DNA of 64,000 nucleotides from positions 1 through 64,000 of the forward strand of contig NZ_PPPU01000004.1 of assembly GCF_006483455.1 (NCBI RefSeq). The letters are read 5' to 3'. Source of the DNA: Methylomonas koyamae. GTDB lineage: Bacteria > Pseudomonadota > Gammaproteobacteria > Methylococcales > Methylomonadaceae. Within the stretch, counting starts at the first letter, position 1; each line of letters starts with the position of its first letter. Shown here piece after piece: positions 28,453-36,259 of the stretch. A model generated the notes under the pieces. The model made no database searches, was not told the origin of the DNA, and saw only the letters and a program-made list of their open reading frames with translations. The position numbers and the translations under genes are program-made.

Positions 28453-28842
28453 ATGCCCAAGTTGTTAGATCTACTCGTCCCGATATGGCTGGTTTTGGCG
28501 GGCCCCAACGCTCTGGCGGAAGGCGTTTTGCTGAAATCGGAGCCGAAAAACGACGCCGAAGTGAGCAATTTCGATGGCACCGTCAAATTCTGGTTCAGCG
28601 GCAATGTCGGCGAACGCTCGCCGTCGGTCGTCGTGGTCGATGCCCACGGCAAACGGGTCGACAACGGCGACACCCGTCTGGTGTTGGGCGAACGCCACCG
28701 ACTAACCGCAACCACCCAAGCCCTGCCGCCCGGCCCTTACGCCGTCCGCTATCGGGTGATTACCGAGGACGGGCTGGTGGTCAGCGGCATCTCCAAGTTT
28801 ACCGTCGTCGCCGCAGCGGCGAGTCCGGAGGCCAAGCCATGA
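28453..28842 (+). CDS. CopC-domain periplasmic protein lacking histidine ligands
   Basis: A 129 aa protein: signal peptide (cleavage likely after ALA at residue 22) and one CopC beta-barrel domain (LLKSEPKNDAEVS, then YAVRYRVITEDGLVVSG). In copper-binding CopC the mature chain begins with His, and the TEDGL position reads S-x-D-G-H. Here Glu23 and Leu108 replace these histidines. So it keeps the fold but likely not the Cu(II) site; another metal or a structural role is possible. The stop overlaps the next gene (ATGA). The sister gene at 36260-36643 keeps both histidines. Confidence 0.85.
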   Translation: MPKLLDLLVPIWLVLAGPNALAEGVLLKSEPKNDAEVSNFDGTVKFWFSGNVGERSPSVVVVDAHGKRVDNGDTRLVLGERHRLTATTQALPPGPYAVRYRVITEDGLVVSGISKFTVVAAAASPEAKP

Positions 28843-29462
28843 AAATGTTATCTGTTTTGATCCTGGCCGCTACCGCCCTCGGCCAAGCGCAGGCGTCGGT
28901 ACCGCTGGGCGGCAACCGCAAAGGCGCCGACGGCAATTACGACCTGTACGGTTGCATGCTGACCAACGACTATTACGTGGTCAATTTTTCCGCCTATCAA
29001 CTCGACCCGAACCAGGCCAAGGACGATAAATCCATACCGCAGGCCGAATGCGTCGATCTGCCGCGGGTCGGCAAAACCCAAATCGCGGTAGACCTGCTGG
29101 ACCTGGATGTGCGGAAAAAACCGGTCGGCCTGAAGATTTTGCGCGAGGACGGTCAAGTCATCGCCGAAGTGCCGATGGCCGTGGTCAAGCAAGGCGTATT
29201 GACGGCCAGCGTGGATTTCAAAACCGCCGGCAAATACCAAGCCGTGCTGTCGGTGCAGGACTCCGATTTGCACACGCCGCCGGAAACCAGCGCCTTGCAT
29301 ATGCCGTTGACGGTAGCGATGGCGCCGCCGCCGTCGGCAGCCAATGCCGGCAGCGCCAAAGGGCTGGGCGTGGTGTTCGGCGTGCTGGGCCTTTGCCTGG
29401 CGTTGGCCGCCTACTACATCCCGCGGCTGCTAAAGCCGCGCACCGACGGCAGCCCGTCGTAA
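28839..29462 (+). CDS. unknown periplasmic protein with C-terminal membrane anchor
   Basis: A 207 aa protein: signal peptide, a periplasmic domain with two cysteines (in LYGCMLTNDYYVVNFSAYQ and QAECVDLP) and a C-terminal membrane helix (about residues 175-197) ending in a basic tail. No family name is known to me. A paralog at 35594-36247 shares the CxxxNDxYxVxFSAY pattern and the same anchor. In both places the gene follows copC, so the pair is a conserved unit, likely handling a metal on the periplasmic face of the membrane. Confidence 0.7.
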   Translation: MKMLSVLILAATALGQAQASVPLGGNRKGADGNYDLYGCMLTNDYYVVNFSAYQLDPNQAKDDKSIPQAECVDLPRVGKTQIAVDLLDLDVRKKPVGLKILREDGQVIAEVPMAVVKQGVLTASVDFKTAGKYQAVLSVQDSDLHTPPETSALHMPLTVAMAPPPSAANAGSAKGLGVVFGVLGLCLALAAYYIPRLLKPRTDGSPS

Positions 29463-29527
29463 GCTGTCGCCGATGCTGCGCGAATAGCGTGGCTCGATCC
29501 CGTCACCATTACTACCAGGAAACATTT

Positions 29528-30001
29528 ATGAAAGCGACATTCCCAAAACCGTTTACGGCTTTAATCCTGGCAGGCTTGCTTGGCGCCTGCGCCCATCCGG
29601 AACGGCATGAGCAGGAGACCGCCGGTTTCGTACCCGGCCTGGGCGAAATCATGGCCCAAACCGCCACCCGCCATGCCAAGTTATGGTTTGCCGGACAGGC
29701 GCAAAATTGGGATCTGGCTGCTTACGAAGTCGACGAACTGCACGAAGGCATCGAAGATGCCGGCAAATACCACCCGACCCACAAACAGATTCGCCAACCG
29801 ATTCCCGATCTGTTGGCGCTGTATCTGGACCAACCCTTGGCCGAGCTGGATCAAGCCGTGAAAGCCAAAAATCAACAGGCATTTATCGCGAATTACGATA
29901 AGCTTACCGCTGCCTGCAACGCCTGCCACCAAGCCACCGAATTCGGTTTCAACGTCGTGGTGCGACCCAGCTTCAACCCGTTCGCCAACCAGGCGTTCTG
30001 A
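29528..30001 (+). CDS. lipoprotein with C-terminal CxxCH (c-type haem) motif
   Basis: A 157 aa protein. The N-terminus has a signal with lipobox LLGAC, so Cys21 should carry the lipid. The body is helical, and residues 130-134 read CNACH, a haem c-binding motif near the C-terminus as in cytochrome c'. It could be a small monohaem cytochrome or bind a different metal. It begins 65 bases after the anchored protein gene with AGGA seven bases upstream of the ATG at 29528. Its role in the island is unknown. Confidence 0.7.
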   Translation: MKATFPKPFTALILAGLLGACAHPERHEQETAGFVPGLGEIMAQTATRHAKLWFAGQAQNWDLAAYEVDELHEGIEDAGKYHPTHKQIRQPIPDLLALYLDQPLAELDQAVKAKNQQAFIANYDKLTAACNACHQATEFGFNVVVRPSFNPFANQAF

Positions 30002-30081
30002 GCGACGGCCTCGTTCGTTTAGGGTGAGCGGTTGCTGCAGCAAGACGTAGCGGCATTTATCCATTTCAGCAAGCGAACACT

Positions 30082-30789
30082 ATGCGCAATTTTTTACCAC
30101 GCCGGACGGCAGCCTGCCTGCTGTTGCCGGCAACATTCGCCGCGGCGGCCGGCCCGGTCCGCGACGATTTCGGCGTCTGGATCAGCAATACTTACCAAAC
30201 CGACTTCGGCGGCAGCCCCTATCTGGCTTTTTTGGAACTGGCGCCCAGAACCAAGACCGACAACGACCAGTTCGCCCAAATCATCGTCCGGCCGCTGGTC
30301 GGTTACAAGCTGACCAAAAAGCTGCAACTCTGGGCCGGCTACACCTGGCAAGGCGAATACAACGAGCAGACCGATTTCGAATTGGCCACCAACGACGCCA
30401 TGCAACAGTTGCAATGGGTCGACAACTGGTCGCCGGAGTGGAATTTTCAGTATCGCTTCCGCCTGGAGCAACGCTTTTTCTCCGAAGAAGACAACGTCGC
30501 CCACCGCATGCGCCACCGCGTTCGTTTGGTGTACTCGATACCCGACACCAAAGCCTACCTGATAGCCATAGACGAGCTCTTCGTCTATTTCAATTCGTTG
30601 GACGACGGCCGCCTGGCGCGTTCGGTGCAAACCGGCATCAACCAGAACCGCAGCTACCTCGGCATCGGTTATAAATTGACGCCGGAGCTGAACGTCGACA
30701 CCGGCTACCAACTGCAATACGTGCACAACTACGGCGCGCCGGATTTGGTCAATCATGTCTGGTTTACCAACATCAACGTCAACTTCTGA
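30082..30789 (+). CDS. DUF2490 family outer-membrane barrel protein
   Basis: A 235 aa protein with a signal peptide and alternating beta strands, ending in the aromatic terminus NINVNF typical of outer-membrane barrels. The stretch FGVWISNTYQTDF and the RYRFRLEQRFF-like region match DUF2490 members. No substrate is known for the family. It lies 80 bases after the haem-motif lipoprotein on the same strand. Its place in the island suggests an outer-membrane role in metal traffic, but that is inference. Confidence 0.7.
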   Translation: MRNFLPRRTAACLLLPATFAAAAGPVRDDFGVWISNTYQTDFGGSPYLAFLELAPRTKTDNDQFAQIIVRPLVGYKLTKKLQLWAGYTWQGEYNEQTDFELATNDAMQQLQWVDNWSPEWNFQYRFRLEQRFFSEEDNVAHRMRHRVRLVYSIPDTKAYLIAIDELFVYFNSLDDGRLARSVQTGINQNRSYLGIGYKLTPELNVDTGYQLQYVHNYGAPDLVNHVWFTNINVNF

Positions 30790-30803
30790 GGCGGTTCTGC
30801 CGC

Positions 30804-30831
30804 GCAAAAAAAAGGGCGGCTCAGGCCGCCC
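30804..30831 (-). terminator. rho-independent terminator
   Basis: GGGCGGC (30814-30820) pairs with GCCGCCC (30825-30831). On the minus strand the hairpin is followed by eight T residues, so it ends the transcript of the gene at 30875-31243. On the plus strand there is no T-run. Confidence 0.88.
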
Positions 30832-30874
30832 CTAGTCGATACATGAAATAGCAACAGCTGTAACTGACTTCCTG

Positions 30875-31243
30875 TTACTGGAATTTGGTCAGACCGGCAA
30901 AGCCTGCACGGGCTTCTTTCAATTCTTGTTCCGCGCCGGCGAAATCGGATTTCTTAGCCAACTCTCTGGCTTTTTTCATTTTCAAAACCACTTTGTCGCG
31001 TTCGAATTCGAATTTGTAGTTGGCGTTCAGTTCGCTGGCGCTCTCTGCGACTTCCTTGATCAAACTGGCGACTTTAGTCGGATCGGCCGAAGGAATCGCG
31101 TCCAAGGCAACCTGTATCTTGGCGTCCACTTCTTTCAATACCTCAGGCACGCTCTTTTTGGCTTCTTTGGCCAAGGTCGCGCCGGAAAAGCCCAGCATTG
31201 AAAAAAACAGGGTGAACGCGATTAAAACTTTTTTGAATGACAT
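30875..31243 (-). CDS. small periplasmic helical protein, unknown
   Basis: A 122 aa protein with a classical signal peptide (cleavage after TLA, near residue 25) and a Lys/Glu/Ala-rich helical mature part, for example KKARELAKKSDFAGAEQELKE. It may form a small helical bundle. No cysteine or histidine cluster is present, so metal binding is not evident. It is monocistronic, with its own terminator at 30804-30831. The function is unknown. Confidence 0.65.
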   Translation of the reverse strand: MSFKKVLIAFTLFFSMLGFSGATLAKEAKKSVPEVLKEVDAKIQVALDAIPSADPTKVASLIKEVAESASELNANYKFEFERDKVVLKMKKARELAKKSDFAGAEQELKEARAGFAGLTKFQ

Positions 31244-31344
31244 GTTTACTCTCGATAATTAAATTGAACGATGGGGGTAAAGCGAAATTTCCTGGTTTGC
31301 GATTGAACTTGGCTGAACGGAACTCCTTTAGTTGAAATTATTGC

Positions 31345-31911
31345 TTAATTTATTCGGGCTGCGTCCCTGCGGGCAGGCCCCACCAGCAATGCCGGGATGG
31401 CCCGATTTGCGGCAACGCCGAGCGCTAGTTGACTCAAAGTCGCTAAGGTAAAACCTGCGGTATAACCGAGCGCGTCGCTATCCAGCCAAATATCGTAAGC
31501 ATGGGCGTATCCATGACATACCGCGACGCCGGCAATCACCGATAACGACAAAGCCCAATGCAATTGGCGTCCCGACGCCAGCAGTAAGCCCAGCACCAAA
31601 ATGCCGGCGTACATCAGCGTTTCGGGATGGGCAATCTCCAGCGGAACCAAAGCCATTGCGCCGCCCAACAACAGCAACGCCAGGAACGTCAGCGCCAGCG
31701 AGACGACGGCTCGACCATGGCCGCTACGGCAGATCCACAACCCGACAAAAAGCATCATCAAGATATGGTCCGAACTGGAAAAAGGATGCAGCAATCCGCT
31801 GCCGAAACCGATCGCTTCGCCGGCCTCATGGAAAGGATGGGCATAGGCTGGCATCGAACCGGCCGAAAACATTAATATCGTTAACAAAAAACGCTTGAAA
31901 GACTTGCTCAT
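31345..31911 (-). CDS. hupE: HupE/UreJ family metal permease
   Basis: A 188 aa protein of normal HupE length with a signal-like N-terminus and six hydrophobic helices. The metal-binding motif is clear: HPFSSSDHILMMLFVGLW near the mature N-terminus, plus CHGYAHAYD in a later helix. HupE proteins import Ni2+ for hydrogenase or urease, or Co2+. I use the ATG at 31911 because AGAGGT precedes it; an ATG at 31929 adds six residues. An AT-rich inverted repeat at 32056-32086 lies about 145 bases upstream. Confidence 0.88.
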   Translation of the reverse strand: MSKSFKRFLLTILMFSAGSMPAYAHPFHEAGEAIGFGSGLLHPFSSSDHILMMLFVGLWICRSGHGRAVVSLALTFLALLLLGGAMALVPLEIAHPETLMYAGILVLGLLLASGRQLHWALSLSVIAGVAVCHGYAHAYDIWLDSDALGYTAGFTLATLSQLALGVAANRAIPALLVGPARRDAARIN

Positions 31912-31929
31912 AGTGACCTCTGCCTGCAA

Positions 31930-32241
31930 AGGGTTATGGTGGACACTGAACCTGGTTCGAACGGCGCGCCACTCCGAAATGATGGTTTGGCGGCACCAGC
32001 CCGACTTTGGAGGGCGTCAGCACCGGCACCACGCAAACGAGGGCTATCTTAGCAAAAATATGAAGTTTTAATAATATTTCATATTTCGCGCTTGCCGGCC
32101 CTGCTCAGCAGAATTTTGCCTAAGCAAGATGACAGCGTTTTGACCGCGCCGCCGGGCACACCAAAGCGAAAACGCCGGGAGGGATTGCGCCATTAAAACG
32201 CCCCCTTCTCCGCGGAATAGGTGAAAGCCGATAAAACCGAG
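31930..32241. other. intergenic region upstream of hupE
   Basis: No gene is seen here. It contains the AT-rich inverted repeat at 32056-32086 and then GC-rich sequence that ends at the stop codon of the receptor tail (32242). A frame continuing through 32120-32241 only extends the broken response regulator. Confidence 0.45.
32056..32086. promoter_or_regulatory. AT-rich inverted repeat upstream of hupE
   Basis: AAATATGAA (32056-32064) and TTCATATTT (32078-32086) form a perfect 9-base inverted repeat with a 13-base spacer. The inner ATATGA-N15-TCATAT resembles the E. coli NikR site (GTATGA-N16-TCATAC) but the spacing is one base short. It is a possible NikR operator; related sequence occurs at 33461-33483. 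Confidence 0.4.
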
Positions 32242-32355
32242 TTAGAACTCGTACTGAAAGCCGACGCAAACCAGGCGCGGCATGCCTGACTGGATGCCGC
32301 GGCCCCGGTCGGTCTTGTAGTTGTTGTCTAGCAGGTTTTTCATCGCCACGAACAG
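32242..32355 (-). pseudogene. C-terminal remnant of a TonB-dependent receptor
   Basis: The minus strand encodes VAMKNLLDNNYKTDRGRG and ends GFQYEF before a stop, the last strands of a TonB-dependent receptor barrel. All upstream parts are missing. At about 32355-32370 it joins directly to a broken response-regulator gene in another frame. The tail differs in sequence from the remnant at 19937-20049, so they come from different receptors. Confidence 0.75.
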
Positions 32356-32369
32356 CTATCGGGCTCGGC

Positions 32370-32916
32370 CGATCGCTGTAGACGTGTTCGCCCAGTTGCG
32401 CCTTGCTCAACACCTTGCCGGGGTTGAGCATGAAGTAACGCAATAGCCTGAATTCGATCGCGGTCAGCAGTTGGGCCTCGCCGCCGGCTGGTGTCGCGGT
32501 TTGCTCGTCTTCGTCGAGTTCGACGCCAAACACCGTTAATCTGGACTGGTTGAATGGTGTACCCGCTTCAAAACCGCCTGTAAGCGGGCCAGCAATTCTT
32601 GGGGATGGCAGGGTTTGCAAACGTAATCGTCAGCGCCGGCCTTGAAACCGTCGACGATTTCGTACCAGGCATCGCGGGCGGTCAACACAATGACCGGCAT
32701 GGCGTTACCGGCGTCGCGCCAGCATTTCAGCACGTCCAGGCTGGCGAGTTTGGGCAAACCAAGATCGAGGATCGCCGCATCGTATTGTTCGGTGGCGCCG
32801 AGGAATTCACCTTGCTCACCGTCGCCAGCGGTATCGACGATGTAGCCGGCGCCGCGCAAATCGGCGGCCAGCAGTACAGCAAAGGCCGGATCGTCCTCGA
32901 CCAGTAACAGACGCAT
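32370..32916 (-). pseudogene. OmpR/PhoP-type response regulator, frameshifted and truncated
   Basis: The first part (32536-32916) is a full receiver domain: RLLLVEDDP, phosphorylated Asp in AAILDLGLPK, and VIVLTARD. A frameshift in the linker around 32545-32560 ends it with a stop. The winged-helix part continues in another frame (LTVFGVELDEDEQ, EFRLLRYFMLNPGKVLS, AQLGEHVYS) and is cut off at about 32370, where receptor-tail sequence begins. The recognition helix is missing, so it cannot bind DNA. No histidine kinase is beside it. A stand-alone receiver might still be made, but a decayed gene is more likely. Confidence 0.8.
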
Positions 32917-32927
32917 AAATGCCGTAG

Positions 32928-33365
32928 TTACATCGCGTGCATTTTGTAGTCGACTCGCGGATAGCCCTTCTTGTCGCGCGGATCGGCCTGTTCGGCATCA
33001 CCAAGCTCGGCGCGCTGTTTGCCGGATTCGGTAAGCAATTGCTCCCAATTTTGATAACTCGCATATTTCGGGTCGCCGGCAGATTTGCGCGCGCCGAACG
33101 CGGCCTGCCCCAGTTCGATCAACTGCGACGGGGTCTTGCCGTCTATCGTTTTCAGAAAGTCGGCTTCGTGCTTGAGCTGCTCCCGCACCAACCAGTAGGC
33201 CACTTCGAACGGTAACTGGCGGTCCGGCGGCAGGTGCTGTTTGATGCGATTCATCGATTTGTGGGCGGCTTGCAAATTCCTGGCGTTGATTTGGTCCGGC
33301 GCTCCGCAACCGGCCATCAGCAATGCCAATAACACCAGCCCGAATCCCAATTTCACTATCTTCAC
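32928..33365 (-). CDS. lipoprotein of unknown function
   Basis: A 145 aa protein with a signal peptide and a good lipobox (LLMAGC, Cys20). The mature part is helical and charged, with a conserved-looking RNLQAAHKSMNRI and FEVAYWLVREQ. I do not recognise the family with certainty. Its start is close to 100 bases downstream of an AT-rich sequence (33461-33483) that is similar to the one upstream of hupE, so the two genes may be coregulated. It lies 11 bases upstream of the broken response regulator. Confidence 0.6.
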   Translation of the reverse strand: MKIVKLGFGLVLLALLMAGCGAPDQINARNLQAAHKSMNRIKQHLPPDRQLPFEVAYWLVREQLKHEADFLKTIDGKTPSQLIELGQAAFGARKSAGDPKYASYQNWEQLLTESGKQRAELGDAEQADPRDKKGYPRVDYKMHAM

Positions 33366-33573
33366 AACGCCCCCAACCGACCAGCGCCGGCCAATCCGAA
33401 ATCAAATAATGGGCGCGAATCGGCGATCCGCGCGCTATCTCCCGCCCATCCGGGAGAGCGGCGATCTTAACATAAATATGAATTATATTTTTTTTGTCAC
33501 ACACGCTTGCAGGCAGCCGGCGAAACCGGCCCAACTGGCAATAAGGGGGATTTGGCTTGGAATGAAACGGTGC

Positions 33574-34362
33574 CTAGGAAATCGGCGGCTCGTCTTGCAA
33601 CGAAAATATGATCGGCACTAACACCGAGCTGGCGACAGCAACATCGTTGCGCTTGGCCGGCACGAAGCGCCATTGTTTGAGGGCCTCCAGCGCCGACTCG
33701 TCGAGCAACTCGTGGCCGCAGCTTTGCTCGAGCTCTACGGTTTCGGCACGGCCTTCGGCGTCGACTTGCACCCGCAGCAACACCTTACCCTGCCAGCCCC
33801 GGCTGCGGGCAATGCTCGGATAGTCCGGCTTCGGGTTGTGCTGGTACTCCGCACTCAGGTAGGCCTCGGTAAACACCGGTTTTTCGCCGTCAGCCACCAC
33901 ATCCTGGGCAATCTCGGGCCGGTTGGTCTGAATTTCTGGTTTCGGGGCTTGATCGAGGACCTGGTCCAACACCGAGAAATCGGATGCCGGCGCCTGGGGG
34001 ATAACGCGCTTCAGTTTGGGCTTGGGTTGAGGTTTTTTCTGCGCCGGCTTGGCCGTTTCCGGCGGTGCGGCTCGGGCCGGCGCGGTCTGCGCCGCCCGGA
34101 TCTTGATGGTGGAAACTTGTAGCGGTAAGGGTTGCGCGACTGCCTGCGCAATACTGGGGCAAAACAAACAACGGACCCCGAAAAAATGCAGCGCGGCGAC
34201 GGCCGCCACTATGCTGGCCAAGACCGCAAGATTAGACGAACGCTCCTTTCGATAGGCGCCGGCGGCCGGCTGCGGCACTCCGCGCAGACCCGCAGCAGCG
34301 AAAGGCGGCAGTGGGTTTCGAGCAATCACAAATCCGTTTTGGCCAGCTCTGGGAAATAGCAC
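33574..34362 (-). CDS. tonB: TonB energy transducer
   Basis: A 262 aa protein that couples the inner-membrane proton gradient to outer-membrane receptors. The N-terminal helix is at about residues 43-62, a Pro/Lys/Ala-rich spacer follows (PAQKKPQPKPKLKR), and the C-terminal TonB domain has NPKPDYPSIARSRGWQGKV and SALEALKQWRFVPAKR. ExbB and ExbD are not nearby. Its place in the island, with the receptor at 23198-25432, suggests a dedicated TonB for metal uptake. Confidence 0.88.
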   Translation of the reverse strand: MLFPRAGQNGFVIARNPLPPFAAAGLRGVPQPAAGAYRKERSSNLAVLASIVAAVAALHFFGVRCLFCPSIAQAVAQPLPLQVSTIKIRAAQTAPARAAPPETAKPAQKKPQPKPKLKRVIPQAPASDFSVLDQVLDQAPKPEIQTNRPEIAQDVVADGEKPVFTEAYLSAEYQHNPKPDYPSIARSRGWQGKVLLRVQVDAEGRAETVELEQSCGHELLDESALEALKQWRFVPAKRNDVAVASSVLVPIIFSLQDEPPIS

Positions 34363-34475
34363 GCAACTGCGGAGCGAAAATTAAGCGAATTGTAAAAATT
34401 GTCCGACAAATACAAGGAATCAGCCAGACCGGCAAACTGCGGCCAATTGCCGCATCGCTGCCGCACCGTGACCGA

Positions 34476-35588
34476 TTAAAGCAGGGTCCGTTCGATAAAC
34501 CAGTATGCTCCGACCAGGCAAACCAGCGCCGAACAGCCTTTCAGAAACTTGTCGGCATAGGGTTTGTGGTTCAGCCACCAAATCAGCGGCAAGACGACGG
34601 ATGCGACTGCGATTTGGCCGGTCTCGATACCGAGATTGAACGACAACAACGGCATCAGGATGCCGCTATCGCCGGAACTGATATCCAACTCGCGCAACAC
34701 GCTGGCAAAGCCGAAGCCGTGGATCAAGCCGAAACTGAAGGTCAGCCATTCCCGACCTTTGGGGTGATCGCCGCGAATCAGGTTTTCGACGCTGACATAC
34801 ACAATCGTCGCAGCGATGAACGGTTCGACGAAACTGCTCGGCAAATCGACCAGATTCAAGCCGGCGCAGGCCAGCGTGATGGAATGGGCGATCGTGAAAA
34901 AGGTGACGATTTTGATCGCCGGCCAGAAGCTGTGGGTGACCGCCAGCAGCGCGAACAGAAACAGCAAATGGTCGTAACCGGTCAGGATATGCTCGACGCC
35001 CAGCTTCAGAAAATCCAGAAAGGTCGAACCGGTTTGGCCGACCTCGGCGCCAGTGGCTGCCGCGAGATCGAGCTGCAATTGGTCGTCATCGCGGCGCAGC
35101 ATTTTCTCGGCGATTTGTTTGCCGCCGGCATCGCGCACGGTCAAGTGCTGCTGGTGGCCGTCCTGCAACCAGGCCAGAAACTTGGACTGCATCAGCAATT
35201 GCCGTTTCGGCGCCGGCTGGAAACTGAATTCGACATGGGCATTGTTCTGGTCGTCGTAATTCACGCTACCCGGCACAACCGGCAGAACGTCGGCACCGTC
35301 GATGTTGACCCGGGTCTGCTCGGCCAGGAGTTGGGCCACGGCGGGTTTGGCCGCTTCGCGTTCGGCGGCGCTGACCTCGGCATCCAGGTCGGTATCCATC
35401 GGCGAAAAGGCTTCGATGTCCTGCAAAGCAAAGGTCATTTTGGCGACGACGCGGTCGGCTTGCATCGTCAACTCTATCGAACTCAAACCCGGCGCGTGCG
35501 CCGCGGCCCAGTTCGAAACCGAAAGCAAAACCATCGCCAAAACATACCTGCAGCCGGCCGACGCCGACATGTCCCACAATCTAGCCAT
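34476..35588 (-). CDS. HupE/UreJ_2 family metal permease with periplasmic domain
   Basis: A 370 aa paralog of the protein at 22090-23187, with the same layout: signal peptide, mature N-terminus HAPGLSS, periplasmic domain, then membrane domain with GVEHILTGYDHLLFLFALL and GLIHGFGFAS. DTDLDAEVSAAE (residues 65-76) again fits an EF-hand loop. It follows the anchored lipoprotein gene by 5 bases and belongs to the minus-strand operon from 36643. The second ATG at 35570 is another possible start. Ni, Co or Cu are possible substrates. Confidence 0.85.
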   Translation of the reverse strand: MARLWDMSASAGCRYVLAMVLLSVSNWAAAHAPGLSSIELTMQADRVVAKMTFALQDIEAFSPMDTDLDAEVSAAEREAAKPAVAQLLAEQTRVNIDGADVLPVVPGSVNYDDQNNAHVEFSFQPAPKRQLLMQSKFLAWLQDGHQQHLTVRDAGGKQIAEKMLRRDDDQLQLDLAAATGAEVGQTGSTFLDFLKLGVEHILTGYDHLLFLFALLAVTHSFWPAIKIVTFFTIAHSITLACAGLNLVDLPSSFVEPFIAATIVYVSVENLIRGDHPKGREWLTFSFGLIHGFGFASVLRELDISSGDSGILMPLLSFNLGIETGQIAVASVVLPLIWWLNHKPYADKFLKGCSALVCLVGAYWFIERTLL

Positions 35589-35593
35589 CGGCT

Positions 35594-36247
35594 TTATTCC
35601 TGCTCTGCGGCGGCTTTGCGTTTCCGGCGCAGCAAATAAACCAGAAAGCCCGCCACTGCGGCGATCGCTGCAGCGACGCCGCCGATGGCCAGCCAGGGCG
35701 GTTGCTGGCCGTCCGGCGCCACACCGACTTGCAAGGCGACGCGGAACTTATCGTCGTCCTCGATCGCATCGCCGATCAGCAGATACAGTACATAGTCGCC
35801 GGTTTTATCGACATCGGCTTGGGCCTCGACGGCGCCTTTCGGATAGAGCTTGGCCGGAATTTCGGTAACGGTGCGAATTTCGCGGATGTCATCCGGCGCT
35901 TTTTGCCCGGTTTTTTCGACTTCCACCAAGCGGATGCCGATCGGCGTACTGCGGATGTCGCGATCGATCAAATCGGCGGTGAAAAACATTTTGCCGGCGC
36001 GCGGGATTTGTTGGCAAAACGGCACGAAGGCGGTTTTGGCGTCGACGGTTTTGTCGTTCTTGTCCGGCTGCAGATAGGCGCTGAAATGCACCGCGTAAAA
36101 GTCGTTGGCGATAATGCAATCCAGGTCGGGCCGATTGCCCAGGGCGTTGGATTGTTTGGTGCCGAAATCGAGTTTGTCGCAACCGCTCAGCAACAGGGCG
36201 CCCAGCAGGACTAGCGCCCAAAACGCGGAAAATCTTTGAATTGTCAT
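35594..36247 (-). CDS. unknown lipoprotein with C-terminal membrane anchor (paralog of 28839-29462)
   Basis: A 217 aa protein with lipobox LLLSGC (Cys23), a periplasmic domain and a C-terminal helix followed by a basic tail (LLRRKRK). The stretch LDCIIANDFYAVHFSAYLQ matches LYGCMLTNDYYVVNFSAYQ in the paralog, and later FCQQIPRAGK matches ECVDLPRVGK. It follows copC by 12 bases. This copC-plus-anchored-protein pair occurs twice in the island, so the two gene products probably act together. No family name is known to me. Confidence 0.7.
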   Translation of the reverse strand: MTIQRFSAFWALVLLGALLLSGCDKLDFGTKQSNALGNRPDLDCIIANDFYAVHFSAYLQPDKNDKTVDAKTAFVPFCQQIPRAGKMFFTADLIDRDIRSTPIGIRLVEVEKTGQKAPDDIREIRTVTEIPAKLYPKGAVEAQADVDKTGDYVLYLLIGDAIEDDDKFRVALQVGVAPDGQQPPWLAIGGVAAAIAAVAGFLVYLLRRKRKAAAEQE

Positions 36248-36259
36248 GACTGAAGCCGA

